Shown here piece after piece: positions 1 to 8,605 of a DNA stretch of 64,000 nucleotides. Under the pieces are notes generated by a model. That model worked only from the letters and a program-made list of their open reading frames with translations. It ran no database searches and was not told where the DNA came from. Source of the stretch: an uncultured Eggerthella sp. (GTDB lineage Bacteria > Actinomycetota > Coriobacteriia > Coriobacteriales > Eggerthellaceae); contig CAUASB010000011.1 in NCBI GenBank assembly GCA_958431815.1, positions 5,383 to 69,382 on the forward strand. The letters are read 5' to 3'. The position numbers and the translations under genes are program-made. The stretch's first letter is position 1; every line of letters starts with the position of its first letter.

Positions 1-141
1 ATCGTGGCTCAGCGTGTGCTGCCGGCAACCATCTTGAACGCTTTGGCTGCTGCGCTTTTGTTCGTTATCATGCGCCGCCTGCCATTTACCCAGCCTTCAA
101 ACGATGCATGGCAAGTTCCCACCGCAACCCGCTTTCGCTAA
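1..141 (+). CDS. mreD: MreD C-terminal end (partial)
   Basis: The open frame from the first base ends at the TAA at 139-141 and encodes 46 residues. They consist of a hydrophobic helix (LPATILNALAAALLFVIM) followed by a short basic and polar tail. This matches the last transmembrane segment of rod-shape protein MreD. The assignment leans on context: mrdA and rodA follow 15 bases later in the usual mreBCD-mrdA-rodA order. MreD is an inner-membrane partner of MreC in the elongation machinery. The start lies outside the window. Another small membrane protein in this position cannot be excluded from the tail alone. Confidence 0.6.
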   Translation: MVAQRVLPATILNALAAALLFVIMRRLPFTQPSNDAWQVPTATRFR

Positions 142-156
142 GGGTAGGGGAATCTC

Positions 157-2247
157 GTGCTCTCAGCTATCCTCACCACCATTGCGGCGCTCATCGTTCT
201 GGGCGTTATCCTTGCCGTCGTTTTCCATGTGCGCGCAAAGTCGGCGCAGTCCAAAGCGGCCGATCGTATGCGCGTGCGTTCGGTTACTTCGGTGGGCATT
301 GCCGCAGAAACCCCTAAAACCACACGTGGCGCTGCGCCGAGCGGTCCCTCGATGGGCGGCGGTGTTGCAGCAGGTGATGGGCTGCGTAATCGTTTCACGG
401 CGGTAGGCGTCATTGCCCTGGGCGTATTCGGTGCGCTTACGGCAAAGCTTTTCGGCTTGCAGATCATCGATGCGGCAAGCTACAGCGAAGAGGCCGACGC
501 GAACATGTACACCACCGTGAACACGCCTGCTCCCCGCGGCGTCATCTACGATGCCAACGGTGTTGCCATGGTAACCAATCGTCAGGTGCAGACGGTGCTT
601 GCCGATGCCGATGTGGCGAAAAATCCCGATGTCATCCTGCGCCTTTCCTCGCTTCTGGGCATTCCCTATGAAGTGGTTCGCTCGCGTATCCTCGATACGT
701 CTTCGGGCGCTCAGAGCCAACGCGTGGTGGCAAGCGATGTGAAACTGCGCGACATCGCGTTCATTTCCGAGCACCGCGATGCGTTCCCGGGCGTTAGCGC
801 CCAGATTCGTACTACGCGCACGTACCCGTACGGCGCAATGGCGGCTCATGCCCTGGGCTATACCGGTACCGCTTCCGAAGACGACCTGAAAAATGCCGCC
901 GAAGGCCGCGATATCCAATCAGGCGATGCCGTGGGCAAAAGCGGCATCGAGCAAACCTACGATTCCCTGCTTGCCGGCGATCACGGTCAGCGCGTTCTTG
1001 TTACGAATGCCGCCGGTGTCGTTCAGCAGGTGGTAGGGGAAACCGCCCCCAGCAAGGGCAACGATGTGTACCTCACCATCGATGCCAAGGTGCAGCATGT
1101 GGCCGACCGCGTTTTGCAGGATGCGGTGAAGCACGGTACAGGTACTGCCGCATCGTGCGTTGTTATGGACGTGAACACCGGTGGCATTGTTGCGTTGGCA
1201 AACTACCCAACGTATGCCCCCGAGCATTTTATCGGCGGCATTTCTCAGGATATGTGGGATGCCTACCAAACCGAAGAATCGCATTACCCGTTGATGAACC
1301 GCGTTATCGCCGGTACGTATCCGGCGGCTTCGTGCTTCAAGGCATTCACGAGCTTGGCGGGACTTACTTACGGTTTCGCCGACACGTCCCGTGTGTGGGA
1401 CTGCCAAGGCACGTGGACAGGTTTCGGCGACAGCTACCCGCAGAAGTGCTGGCAGAAGTCGGGCCATGGCTGGTTGGGACTGCGCCAAGGCATCGTGGTT
1501 TCCTGCGACGTGGTGTTCTACGAGATTGCGAAGAGCTTCTACGATGCCCGCGCCTCTATTGGCGACGAGGCCATGCAGGACTTCGTCAAGGAGTTCGGCT
1601 ATTCGGCGGCTACGAAGATCGACCTTTCGGGTGAAGCCGAGGGTCGTATTCCCACGCCGGCATGGAAGAAGGAATATTTCAAGGATGTGCCCGAGGAAGC
1701 CCAATGGCTGCCAGGCGACATGTCGAACATGGTTATCGGCCAGGGCTACGTTCTGGTTACCCCTATTCAGGTGGTGCGTGCCTATGCGGCTGTTGCGACG
1801 GGCAAGCTGTTGCGCCCCCATCTTCTAAAGGAAGTACGCAACTCGCTGGGCGATACGGTGCTTTCCTACGACACGGTTGAAGATACCGCCCCGCAAGTTA
1901 CCGAGGCAAACCTGAAGATCGTGCGCGATGCCCTGCATGGCGTGGCAACGGAAAACGAAAGCGTTGCCGCCGACTTCAACAAGTACTCATGGTCGGCTGC
2001 TGCGAAAACCGGTACGGCTGAGGTTGCTGGCAAGCAGGACATGGCGTGGTTCTCGTGCTATGCCCCCTACGACAACCCGAAGTTCGCCCTGTGCGTCTGC
2101 GTGGAAGAAGGCGGTTCTGGCGGTACGGTTGGCTCGCCTTTGGCTGCTCAGATTATGGATGCGGCTATTCAATCTTCTTCGGGGTCGTTTGACGAGGATA
2201 TGAGTCCCATTGCAGCAACGGAGGTGAGCGTCGGTGGCTCAAATTAA
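157..2247 (+). CDS. mrdA: Penicillin-binding protein 2 (elongasome transpeptidase)
   Basis: Class B penicillin-binding protein of 696 residues that cross-links peptidoglycan during lateral growth, working with RodA. There is a membrane segment at the extreme N-terminus and a second at about 85-105, then the dimerisation domain and the transpeptidase domain. The three active-site motifs are visible: SxxK as S392-C-F-K395, SxD at S449-C-D (Asp rather than Asn, common in PBP2-type enzymes) and KTG at K617-T-G. The start is a GTG preceded by a G-rich Shine-Dalgarno sequence. The 3' end overlaps rodA by 14 bases, so the pair is translationally coupled. The extra N-terminal hydrophobic segment is unusual, because PBP2 normally has one. 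Confidence 0.93.
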   Translation: MLSAILTTIAALIVLGVILAVVFHVRAKSAQSKAADRMRVRSVTSVGIAAETPKTTRGAAPSGPSMGGGVAAGDGLRNRFTAVGVIALGVFGALTAKLFGLQIIDAASYSEEADANMYTTVNTPAPRGVIYDANGVAMVTNRQVQTVLADADVAKNPDVILRLSSLLGIPYEVVRSRILDTSSGAQSQRVVASDVKLRDIAFISEHRDAFPGVSAQIRTTRTYPYGAMAAHALGYTGTASEDDLKNAAEGRDIQSGDAVGKSGIEQTYDSLLAGDHGQRVLVTNAAGVVQQVVGETAPSKGNDVYLTIDAKVQHVADRVLQDAVKHGTGTAASCVVMDVNTGGIVALANYPTYAPEHFIGGISQDMWDAYQTEESHYPLMNRVIAGTYPAASCFKAFTSLAGLTYGFADTSRVWDCQGTWTGFGDSYPQKCWQKSGHGWLGLRQGIVVSCDVVFYEIAKSFYDARASIGDEAMQDFVKEFGYSAATKIDLSGEAEGRIPTPAWKKEYFKDVPEEAQWLPGDMSNMVIGQGYVLVTPIQVVRAYAAVATGKLLRPHLLKEVRNSLGDTVLSYDTVEDTAPQVTEANLKIVRDALHGVATENESVAADFNKYSWSAAAKTGTAEVAGKQDMAWFSCYAPYDNPKFALCVCVEEGGSGGTVGSPLAAQIMDAAIQSSSGSFDEDMSPIAATEVSVGGSN

Positions 2248-3415
2248 CGAAATCAGCTCGCTTCGCACGCAAGACCCTGCTGTGGCGCGTGCCACGCGTC
2301 CTCGTAGATTCAAGTATGTGAACCCGCCGTTCTTCCTGTTTGCACTGCTGCTTATCGGCTATGGCCTTATCATCCAGTTCTCGGCGACGTCTGCCGATGC
2401 CGACTACAGTTTTGCAAGGCAGCTTTCGGGTGTGGCCATCGGCATGGTGCTGTTTGTCCTTATAACGCGCATGGACTATCACGCGTTGTCGGGCTACACC
2501 ACGCTGTTCCTTATCATCAACGTACTGCTGCTGCTGTCGCCTCACTTGCCGGGCATCGGCGTTGAGGTTAACGGCGGCCGTTCGTGGATCAACATCGGCA
2601 CCCAGATCCAACCAGGCGAGTTTGCCAAGGTGACGGTTGTGCTGTTGGCAGCATCGGTTATGGCGCGCTACGGTGGGCGCTTGAACGATTTGCGCGAATA
2701 TTTGAAGGCGCTTGCCATCATGGCGGTCCCGTTCGTGTGCGTTATGACGCAGCCCGACTTGGGCACGGGTTTGGTGTACTTGGTTGTTGCCGCCTTCGCA
2801 CTTATCATCGGCGGTGCTGATTGGCGCTTTTTGGCAGGGACCGTTGGCGCCATGGTGGTCCTTGTTGCTGCCGTGCTCATCTTGGACCCAATTGCCGACC
2901 AGATTGCCGGTCACGATGTATTGCTGAAGGACTACCAGAAGTCCCGTTTGCTGGTATTCATGGACTCTTCGTACGACACGTCGGGTGACGGCTACAACCT
3001 TCAGCAGGCGAAGATCGCAATCGGCAGCGGCGGCTTTCTGGGCAAGGGCTTCATGCAGGCAACGCAGTCTTCCATGGGCTTCTTGCCTGAGGCTCCTACC
3101 GACTTCGTGTTCTGCATCCTGGCCGAGGAATTCGGCTTCGTGGGTGCGCTTATTCTGCTTGCGTTCTATATCGGCCTGATTGTGGTGTCGGTAAACGTTG
3201 CACGCGGTGCAAGCGACTTGTTCGGCACTATTATCGTTATCTGCGTTGTGGGCATGTGGCTGTTCCAGATTCTGGAGAACATCGGCATGGATTGCGGCTT
3301 GATGCCTATTACGGGCATTCCGCTGCCGTTTATCAGCTATGGCTCTTCGTTCATGATCGTGAATTTCATGATGCTGGGTCTGATAAACTCGGTTTGGGTT
3401 CACAGCGGGCGCTAA
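2234..3415 (+). CDS. rodA: RodA peptidoglycan polymerase (SEDS family)
   Basis: Multi-pass membrane glycosyltransferase of 393 residues that polymerises lipid II in the elongation complex with PBP2. The sequence is mostly hydrophobic helices. It carries the SEDS signature GGRSWINIG followed by IQPGEFAK at about 114-132 and the conserved C-terminal block GIPLPFISYGSS. The GTG start lies inside the end of mrdA (14-base overlap), which supports a fixed PBP2-RodA pair. FtsW is the alternative family member, but coupling to a PBP2-type partner and to mreD argues for RodA. The next gene starts 16 bases downstream and probably belongs to the same transcript. Confidence 0.92.
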   Translation: MAQINEISSLRTQDPAVARATRPRRFKYVNPPFFLFALLLIGYGLIIQFSATSADADYSFARQLSGVAIGMVLFVLITRMDYHALSGYTTLFLIINVLLLLSPHLPGIGVEVNGGRSWINIGTQIQPGEFAKVTVVLLAASVMARYGGRLNDLREYLKALAIMAVPFVCVMTQPDLGTGLVYLVVAAFALIIGGADWRFLAGTVGAMVVLVAAVLILDPIADQIAGHDVLLKDYQKSRLLVFMDSSYDTSGDGYNLQQAKIAIGSGGFLGKGFMQATQSSMGFLPEAPTDFVFCILAEEFGFVGALILLAFYIGLIVVSVNVARGASDLFGTIIVICVVGMWLFQILENIGMDCGLMPITGIPLPFISYGSSFMIVNFMMLGLINSVWVHSGR

Positions 3416-3431
3416 CGCGAAAGGGGATCGT

Positions 3432-4505
3432 ATGAAGCTTCCAATTGATATTCCCACCTTGCTCACTGCCGCCATCGACATCGATAAGGCATGCTCGATA
3501 GCGGTTTCGGCGAATATCCTCATCGATGAAACGGCATCGCCTGAATTCCAGGTGTTCGTGCGCTCCGGCTTCAACAGCGAATCTGCCAATTCGCGGGTTA
3601 TGGTGAACTATTTCCCCACGCAGAAGCCTGATGCGGAAGTGGAAAGCGATATTGTGGTGATTGCTGCAGGGTCGAACCCCGAAGTGGGCTCTATTGCCGC
3701 GCAGTTCCGCAAGAAGGGCATGCCTGTTCTGGTTGTCGCCGAGGATGCCGCCACAGTGTGTACAGCGGCGCACGATTCGGGCAACCCAATCCCGGAGCAA
3801 GATCTTGTTTCCCTGGAAGCGGGGCAGAGCCTTACCGAAGAGCTTCGTGGAAGCCTTGCCGATCGTATCGGAACCTGGATTGTGCGTGCCGATGCCGAAA
3901 AGCGTCTCGCATTTTCCATTGCCTATCCGTTCGTTCGACGTCCTTTGGCTTACGAGTCGATTCGCGCCACGGCCCTGCAGAATGCCGGCGTTGGCGTGGT
4001 GGTGTTCGTTCCTGGCGCCGATATGCCGATTATGACGGCAAACCAAGCGAAGATGGTGTTGCAGATTGCGGCGGCCTATGGGCGCCCGCTTGGCGCCGAT
4101 CGCGTGAAAGAGCTTGCAGGTGTGCTTGCGGGCGGCTTTGTGTTCCGCGGTATTTCGCGTCAGCTCGCTGGCTTGGTGCCTGCTCTGGGCTGGGCTGTGA
4201 AGGGCGGTATGGGCTATGCGGGCACGCAGGCTATCGGCCATGCTGCTATCGAATATTTCGAGGGTGGCGGCGATATAGCGGGTCTTGCCGCCTTGGCGGG
4301 CAGGGCAACTTCCACTGCAGCTGAAGTTGCAGACACCGTAACAAGCAAGCCTGCGGTCAAAGCGGTTGTTTCCGCGGTTGCACCGAAAGCCAAGAAGGTT
4401 GCCCTGGTTGCCCTAGATGCAGCGGCTCCCGTTGCTCAGTCGGCAGCCAAGGTGGCGTGGAATTCCCTGAAGCCAGGGCACAGGAAAAAGGGTAAACGAC
4501 AGTAG
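3432..4505 (+). CDS. DUF697-domain protein of the elongation operon
   Basis: Protein of 357 residues. The N-terminal half (to about 190) reads as a globular alpha/beta domain with hydrophobic strands such as DIVVIAAGS and MPVLVVAE, but has no Walker motif. The segment from about 195 to 290 resembles the DUF697 family (YcjF-like), with MTANQAKMVLQIAAAYG and a Gly/Ala-rich hydrophobic stretch GYAGTQAIGHAAIEYFEGGG. In other proteins this domain follows a GTPase domain; here the GTPase part is missing or too diverged to see. The tail is Ala/Lys-rich and basic. It lies 16 bases after rodA with an AAAGGGGA ribosome site and is likely cotranscribed. Its role in elongation is inferred from position only. 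Confidence 0.6.
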   Translation: MKLPIDIPTLLTAAIDIDKACSIAVSANILIDETASPEFQVFVRSGFNSESANSRVMVNYFPTQKPDAEVESDIVVIAAGSNPEVGSIAAQFRKKGMPVLVVAEDAATVCTAAHDSGNPIPEQDLVSLEAGQSLTEELRGSLADRIGTWIVRADAEKRLAFSIAYPFVRRPLAYESIRATALQNAGVGVVVFVPGADMPIMTANQAKMVLQIAAAYGRPLGADRVKELAGVLAGGFVFRGISRQLAGLVPALGWAVKGGMGYAGTQAIGHAAIEYFEGGGDIAGLAALAGRATSTAAEVADTVTSKPAVKAVVSAVAPKAKKVALVALDAAAPVAQSAAKVAWNSLKPGHRKKGKRQ

Positions 4506-4507
4506 TT

Positions 4508-4540
4508 TTGGGAAATGAGGGACAGTCCCCATTTTCCCAA
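4508..4540. repeat. REP-like palindrome, copy 1 (GGGAC-A-GTCCC core)
   Basis: Imperfect inverted repeat directly after the stop codon of the DUF697 gene. The core is GGGAC-A-GTCCCC and the outer arms TTGGGAAA and TTTTCCCAA pair, with a three-base mismatch between. Two related palindromes occur at 29918-29953 and 47552-47582. The shared core and intergenic placement resemble repetitive extragenic palindromes. It may also act as a transcription terminator for the mrdA operon, although the T-run is short. Confidence 0.6.
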
Positions 4541-4593
4541 CTTTGCCTTGAGGCCTGGGAAAACAGGGAGGGGAAACTTTTTCAGAAAACCTC

Positions 4594-4621
4594 TTGCGCG
4601 GAATCTTGATTCCTGTATACT
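4594..4621 (+). promoter_or_regulatory. Promoter of first tRNA-Asp
   Basis: TTGCGC at 4594-4599 and TATACT at 4616-4621, separated by 16 bases, form a good sigma-70 type promoter 19 bases before the tRNA. Confidence 0.75.
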
Positions 4622-4640
4622 AGCTATCGCTGTCGCACAT

Positions 4641-4717
<77 letters not shown>

Positions 4718-4727
4718 GTCGATTATT

Positions 4728-4757
4728 AAAAGGTTTGCCAAATGGCGAACCTTTTTT
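4728..4757 (+). terminator. Terminator of first tRNA-Asp
   Basis: Stem AAAAGGTTTGCC pairs with GGCGAACCTTTT around the loop AAAT (one G-T pair), followed by a T-run. The second tRNA-Asp has a closely similar terminator. Confidence 0.9.
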
Positions 4758-4763
4758 CTTTTT

Positions 4764-5102
4764 GTTGCGCCATTCCTCCGAACGGCGCAAGACTCACGAG
4801 GCACTATGACGCTGCGCGGGGAGCTGACGGCACAGCTGCCGCTGCGGGCCCGCTTGACGTACGAAGTGTGCCTGGCCGTGCCCCTCGCGGCATCTGCACT
4901 CGTCAACTTCCCGCTTGCTGATGTACTGGCGCATATTCTGGCTTCGTCAACGTCCTTTCGGGCGTTCGTTCGAAATCGCTTCGCTTTTCGAACGGATGGT
5001 GCCGCTTATGGGCCCAATTCCCATTGTTGCCTTGTGCGGGGCGTGTCGAACTTGGAAAGATAGATGCGGGGCCGCCGACGCTGCGCGCCTGGCCTGCGCG
5101 GC
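4764..5102. other. Non-coding spacer between the two tRNA-Asp genes
   Basis: The open frames that cross this stretch run through the tRNA or lack ribosome sites and family-like sequence. I see no gene, RNA fold or mobile-element remnant in it. The motif array described next begins at 5103. Confidence 0.5.
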
Positions 5103-5282
5103 TGGCGAAAAACGCCCCAAACGTATCCCTTTTTCCGGAAAAACGTGAAAAAAGCCGTCTTCATGGCAAGATTCGCTTGAAACGTATGTTTTTTTCGCGA
5201 ATAGATGGCAAGAAAACCTTCTGGCGTATGATTTTTGAACGGAAAAAAAGAAATCGGGATACGTTTAGCGCAAAACTCGCCA
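5103..5282. repeat. Array 1 of bipartite motif TGGC-N14-ACGTAT
   Basis: Four copies of a 24-base bipartite motif. Forward copies are at 5103-5126, 5164-5187 and 5206-5229 (the last reads GCGTAT); a reverse copy (ATACGT-N14-GCCA) is at 5259-5282. The 14-base spacer length is constant. The spacer usually starts AA or GA and ends AA, often with a central CGC. The forward copies are followed by T-rich sequence. The first two copies start 61 bases apart, a step seen again in the second array at 63440-63679. The region is AT-richer than its surroundings and appears non-coding. Function unknown; a protein-binding array or a mobile-repeat remnant are both possible. Confidence 0.75.
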
Positions 5283-5440
5283 TGAAACCTCGTTTTTGTA
5301 GCGAATTGACAGGAGGGTTAAGCAAGAATCATGCAGTGCCCCGGTTTTCCGCCTCACAGGTTAAGTGAACGCAAACAAAGATGGCAGGCGACGGGCTAAA
5401 GGGGCCCTCCTCTTCTTCCGAAAAAGTTTCAAAAAGGGGC
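5283..5440. other. Spacer between array 1 and the second tRNA-Asp promoter
   Basis: About 160 bases with no recognisable gene. Nothing specific is seen beyond the end of the array. Confidence 0.4.
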
Positions 5441-5469
5441 TTGCTTGTATGGGTGATTGCTAGTAAACT
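5441..5469 (+). promoter_or_regulatory. Promoter of second tRNA-Asp
   Basis: TTGCTT at 5441-5446 and TAAACT at 5464-5469 with a 17-base spacer, ending 22 bases before the tRNA. Confidence 0.7.
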
Positions 5470-5491
5470 ACTGCAAGTCGCTTAAGCGAAT

Positions 5492-5568
<77 letters not shown>

Positions 5569-5577
5569 CTTGAGTTC

Positions 5578-5607
5578 AAAAGGTTCGCCTATCGGCGGAC
5601 CTTTTTT
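5578..5607 (+). terminator. Terminator of second tRNA-Asp
   Basis: Stem AAAAGGTTCGCC with GGCGGACCTTTT, loop TATC, then a T-run. It closely resembles the terminator of the first tRNA-Asp. Confidence 0.9.
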
Positions 5608-5691
5608 CGTATGGGGCGCTGCGCTATAGTGGAAAAGCTCTACTAAGGGTTTAGTGCACCGATTAATCAACACCAGGAGGAGGGAAGCGCA

Positions 5692-6381
5692 ATGGGCGAT
5701 TCTCGTCAGAAGAAGCCGGTGGAAATCGCCGTTTTCGACTTCGACGGTACGTGCATTTCCGGTAATTCGCCGGTCATCCTGGTGCTTCATCTGGTTCATG
5801 AAGGCCTATTGGGCAAGGGCATGCTTCTGCGCATCATTTGCTGGGGCATTGCCTACAAGCTTCGTCTTCCCCAAAACGAAAGCTGGGTTCGCGGTGCGGT
5901 GTTCTCTGCGTTCGAGGGCAAGAAGAAGGAAGAGGTAGACGAGTACCTCCGCGGGTTCTACGACACCCATCTGGAGAAGATCTTCCGCGCCGAGGCTGAC
6001 GAGGCGATCAATGAGCATCGTGCTGCGGGGCGCGAGGTATGGGCGGTAACGGCAACGTTCGAACCCCTTATCCAGCAGGCAATGAAGAGCCATGCCTATA
6101 CGCAAACCTTTTCAACGCGCATGAAGGTCGATGCGAACGGCTGCTATACGCGCCAGGTGGAAGGGCTGCCGGTGGAAGGCAGCCAAAAGCTTGAAGTGCT
6201 TACGCGTGAAGCCAACGCACAGTATGGCGAAGGCAACTGGATCCTTTCGCATGCCTACGGCGATCACCACTCCGACCGTACGCTTCTTGCTGCAGCGCAG
6301 CACCCCTTTGCGGTAACGCCCGATTGGCCCCTGCGCCGTACGGCCCGCAGCCGTAAATGGCCGATTCTGAATTGGGACTAA
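5692..6381 (+). CDS. HAD-superfamily subfamily IB phosphatase
   Basis: Protein of 229 residues of the SerB-like HAD IB family. Motif I is D16-F-D18-G-T, with D16 the expected nucleophile. Motif II is the Thr in WAVTATFE, the Lys of motif III lies in GSQKLE, and motif IV is YGDHHSDR. The cap domain (about 35-100) is helical and rather hydrophobic (LLRIICWGIAYKL), as in HAD IB proteins that act on lipid-linked or phosphoglycerol substrates, so the substrate is not clear. The ATG follows a strong AGGAGGAGGG ribosome site. It stands alone after the tRNA-Asp terminator. Confidence 0.8.
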   Translation: MGDSRQKKPVEIAVFDFDGTCISGNSPVILVLHLVHEGLLGKGMLLRIICWGIAYKLRLPQNESWVRGAVFSAFEGKKKEEVDEYLRGFYDTHLEKIFRAEADEAINEHRAAGREVWAVTATFEPLIQQAMKSHAYTQTFSTRMKVDANGCYTRQVEGLPVEGSQKLEVLTREANAQYGEGNWILSHAYGDHHSDRTLLAAAQHPFAVTPDWPLRRTARSRKWPILNWD

Positions 6382-6492
6382 GCGGATACCGAAAAGCCAA
6401 GAACCCTATGGGAATTTGGCGGATAATGGATACCGTTCAGTAACGTCTGCCAAAGCGGCTTACAATCATGTGTGATTAACGAACTATCATTT

Positions 6493-6530
6493 CAGGCACG
6501 CTCGTCCTGCAAAAGCAGGCAGCGTGCCTG
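6493..6530. other. Strong leader hairpin before the AAA+-like gene
   Basis: CAGGCACGCT and AGCGTGCCTG pair perfectly, enclosing a second stem CCTGC-AAAA-GCAGG. There is no T-run, so it is not a standard terminator for the upstream gene. It ends 33 bases before the ATG at 6564 and could be an mRNA leader structure. Confidence 0.6.
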
Positions 6531-6563
6531 CAAGCATTCAATGTGCCAAGGAGGTACACCACG

Positions 6564-8132
6564 ATGAGCGAAGATACCGCAAGCGGTCATGTTCCTTTTC
6601 AGGATAGTCGCTCCAACTCTTCTCAGGCATACCTTGAGCGCGCGGCTTCCGCGGTGAAGGAAGGGGATAGCGTTCTTGGCATCCACCTCTACCTCGCTGC
6701 GTACGAGCGCGCTTTGCGCGAGAACATCATGCCCGGTGAAGACGTTCTTGCCGGCATGAGCAAGGCATGGGATTTGGCTATCGCCACCAAACAGCGCTCT
6801 CTTGCCGAGTACATCTTTGAAAAGCTCGAGCCTTATTGGGACGGCAAAGAAGTTGCCAAGCATGCCGATGAGCTTCAGCGCCTGGCGTTCGACAAGCTTG
6901 AGGAATTCGGTTTCGACCGAGACGCCATTGAAGGCATGGCCGACATGGTGAACCAGGATTTGATAGACACCAACCCCAATATGCTATGCCACTTCGAAGA
7001 GGCCCCCAGCGCAGTTTCGCCTGCTGCTGCGAAGCCCGAAGCTGTTCCTTCCGTTTCGGAGGAAAAGAAGGCCGATGCTCTGGAATCTCAGGAGTCCAAC
7101 GAGCCACCAGCGCCTGAGAATCAGCGTATGCAGGCGGTGAAAGACCTTACTTCGCTTATTTTCGGGCAAACGCCCGATGCCAAGGAAGAGTCGGCGGCAC
7201 CTGAGCAGCATTTCGATTACCAATCCCTGGTTGGCTTCGATGGCGCTATCGCTACGATGGGCGAACTGGGCATTGGACGCTCGCGCGACCCTGAATTTTC
7301 CCGTTTCATTGCTATGCTGAACGCGCGCCATGGCCTGCCGGGCATTCCAGGTGTGGGCACGTTGGTGTTCCAGTGCCCTGCGCGCGAGGATGCGAATTAC
7401 TTCATGGTGGCAACCGCTGGCGAGCTGGGCATGCCCGCCATCCGCATGCGCCTCGATCAGAATGCGCAAGGCCAGGCGGTGCTGTGCGTCATGGCGTCGG
7501 CTGATTTCAAATCGCGTGTTTCGGGCGTGCCGCGCGTGGGCTTCGATTCCCCCACAGTAGTGATCTTGGAAGACCTCGACTTGTGGGATCTGCCCACCTT
7601 CGATCCTCAGACCGAGGGGAACCCGGTGCAGAACCTTCTGCAAATGCAGCTTTCCCGTGGCGCTCGTGAGGCGCTGGCCCTTATCCAGACGGCTCTTGAA
7701 AGCCCCGAGGCAACGGTTCTCATCTCGGCTTCCGAGCCAAGCGATATCGAGCCGTTTTTCTGGGAGCTTATCGGGTCGCAGTACCGTACCATCAACGTTG
7801 AATTGCCCGATGTGGAAGAGCGCCGTGCGATCTGGCGCGAGATCCAGTCGCAGCATCCTTCCACGCGCGGCTTGGACGTTGCGCGCATGGTGGAGCTCTC
7901 CCGCAACCTTTCCCGCTTCGAGATTCTGGCTATCGCCGGCGAAGCAGTCGAGGAGGCATATCGTGAGAGCATCGCGAAGAACCGCTTCTGCGCGGTAAGC
8001 ACAGGTGCCCTGGTAACGCGTTTGGCAAACTTCCAGCCGCTCGATTCCGATGAATATCGTTGCATGGAAGACTTGGCCGTGGAAGAGCTGCGTCGCAGCA
8101 CCTCCGACTTCGATGACCTGCTGGAGGATTAA
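6564..8132 (+). CDS. Degenerate AAA+-like protein of unknown function
   Basis: Protein of 522 residues. Residues 1-125 look like a helical repeat region. About 130-200 is a low-complexity acidic and proline-containing linker. From about 215 on it has the shape of an AAA+ module: hydrophobic strands, a Walker-B-like VVILEDLDLWD, a sensor-1-like ATVLISASEPS, and a helical lid rich in Arg and Glu. The P-loop position reads GIPGVGTLVFQ and lacks the Lys-Ser/Thr needed for ATP binding. The ATG at 6564 is chosen because AAGGAGG precedes it; an in-frame ATG 21 bases upstream lacks a ribosome site. The gene ends 6 bases before the Rrf2 regulator gene, so the two are probably cotranscribed. Function unknown. 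Confidence 0.65.
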   Translation: MSEDTASGHVPFQDSRSNSSQAYLERAASAVKEGDSVLGIHLYLAAYERALRENIMPGEDVLAGMSKAWDLAIATKQRSLAEYIFEKLEPYWDGKEVAKHADELQRLAFDKLEEFGFDRDAIEGMADMVNQDLIDTNPNMLCHFEEAPSAVSPAAAKPEAVPSVSEEKKADALESQESNEPPAPENQRMQAVKDLTSLIFGQTPDAKEESAAPEQHFDYQSLVGFDGAIATMGELGIGRSRDPEFSRFIAMLNARHGLPGIPGVGTLVFQCPAREDANYFMVATAGELGMPAIRMRLDQNAQGQAVLCVMASADFKSRVSGVPRVGFDSPTVVILEDLDLWDLPTFDPQTEGNPVQNLLQMQLSRGAREALALIQTALESPEATVLISASEPSDIEPFFWELIGSQYRTINVELPDVEERRAIWREIQSQHPSTRGLDVARMVELSRNLSRFEILAIAGEAVEEAYRESIAKNRFCAVSTGALVTRLANFQPLDSDEYRCMEDLAVEELRRSTSDFDDLLED

Positions 8133-8138
8133 CGTTCT

Positions 8139-8603
8139 ATGAGCATTACGCGTCGCTGCGACTATGCTTGTCGCATCATTCGCGCTGCCTATCGCAGCGG
8201 CGATACGTACATTTCCATTGCCGATGTTGCCGAGCAGGAGGGCATTCCGTACTCTTTTGCGCGCAGTATCCAGCATGAACTGGTAAAGGCCGGCTTGCTG
8301 AAAACCATTCGTGGGGTGAAAGGCGGCCTTGCCCTGGCATGCGATCCCGCTCAGACCACGGTGTTCGATGTGCTGGAAAGCGTGAACGGCGGCATCAGCA
8401 TCGCCGAATGCACCTGTGCCGAGTATCCGTGCGCCCACAAGGAAAACTGCGCGTTCAATGCGCTGTGGTGCGCCTCAAATGCCCTGGTGAACAACCTGCT
8501 TGCCTCCATCACTTTGGAAGGCTTGTTTACCCAGGGTGCCAAGCATCCCGCAATACGCGCAGCGCTTGCGGTGGGCAGTGCGCAGAACGCGTCGGAGTCT
8601 TAA
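8139..8603 (+). CDS. Rrf2-family regulator with Fe-S-type cysteines
   Basis: Protein of 154 residues with an N-terminal winged helix (RRCDYACRIIRAAYRSG, then IADVAEQEGIPYSFARSIQHEL) typical of Rrf2/IscR/NsrR regulators. Cysteines C91, C93, C98 and C104 sit where Rrf2 proteins bind an Fe-S cluster, so it probably senses iron, redox state or NO. The C-C spacing CTCAEYPCAHKENC is tighter than in IscR. It is cotranscribed with the AAA+-like gene upstream, and the MutY-like gene starts 2 bases downstream. No isc or suf genes are nearby, so its regulon cannot be inferred from position. Confidence 0.85.
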   Translation: MSITRRCDYACRIIRAAYRSGDTYISIADVAEQEGIPYSFARSIQHELVKAGLLKTIRGVKGGLALACDPAQTTVFDVLESVNGGISIAECTCAEYPCAHKENCAFNALWCASNALVNNLLASITLEGLFTQGAKHPAIRAALAVGSAQNASES

Positions 8604-8605
8604 CC

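Noticed and set aside
2165..3589. A 474-codon minus-strand frame opposite rodA
   Set aside because: His/Gln/Arg-rich translation with no recognisable domain; rodA on the plus strand is clear.
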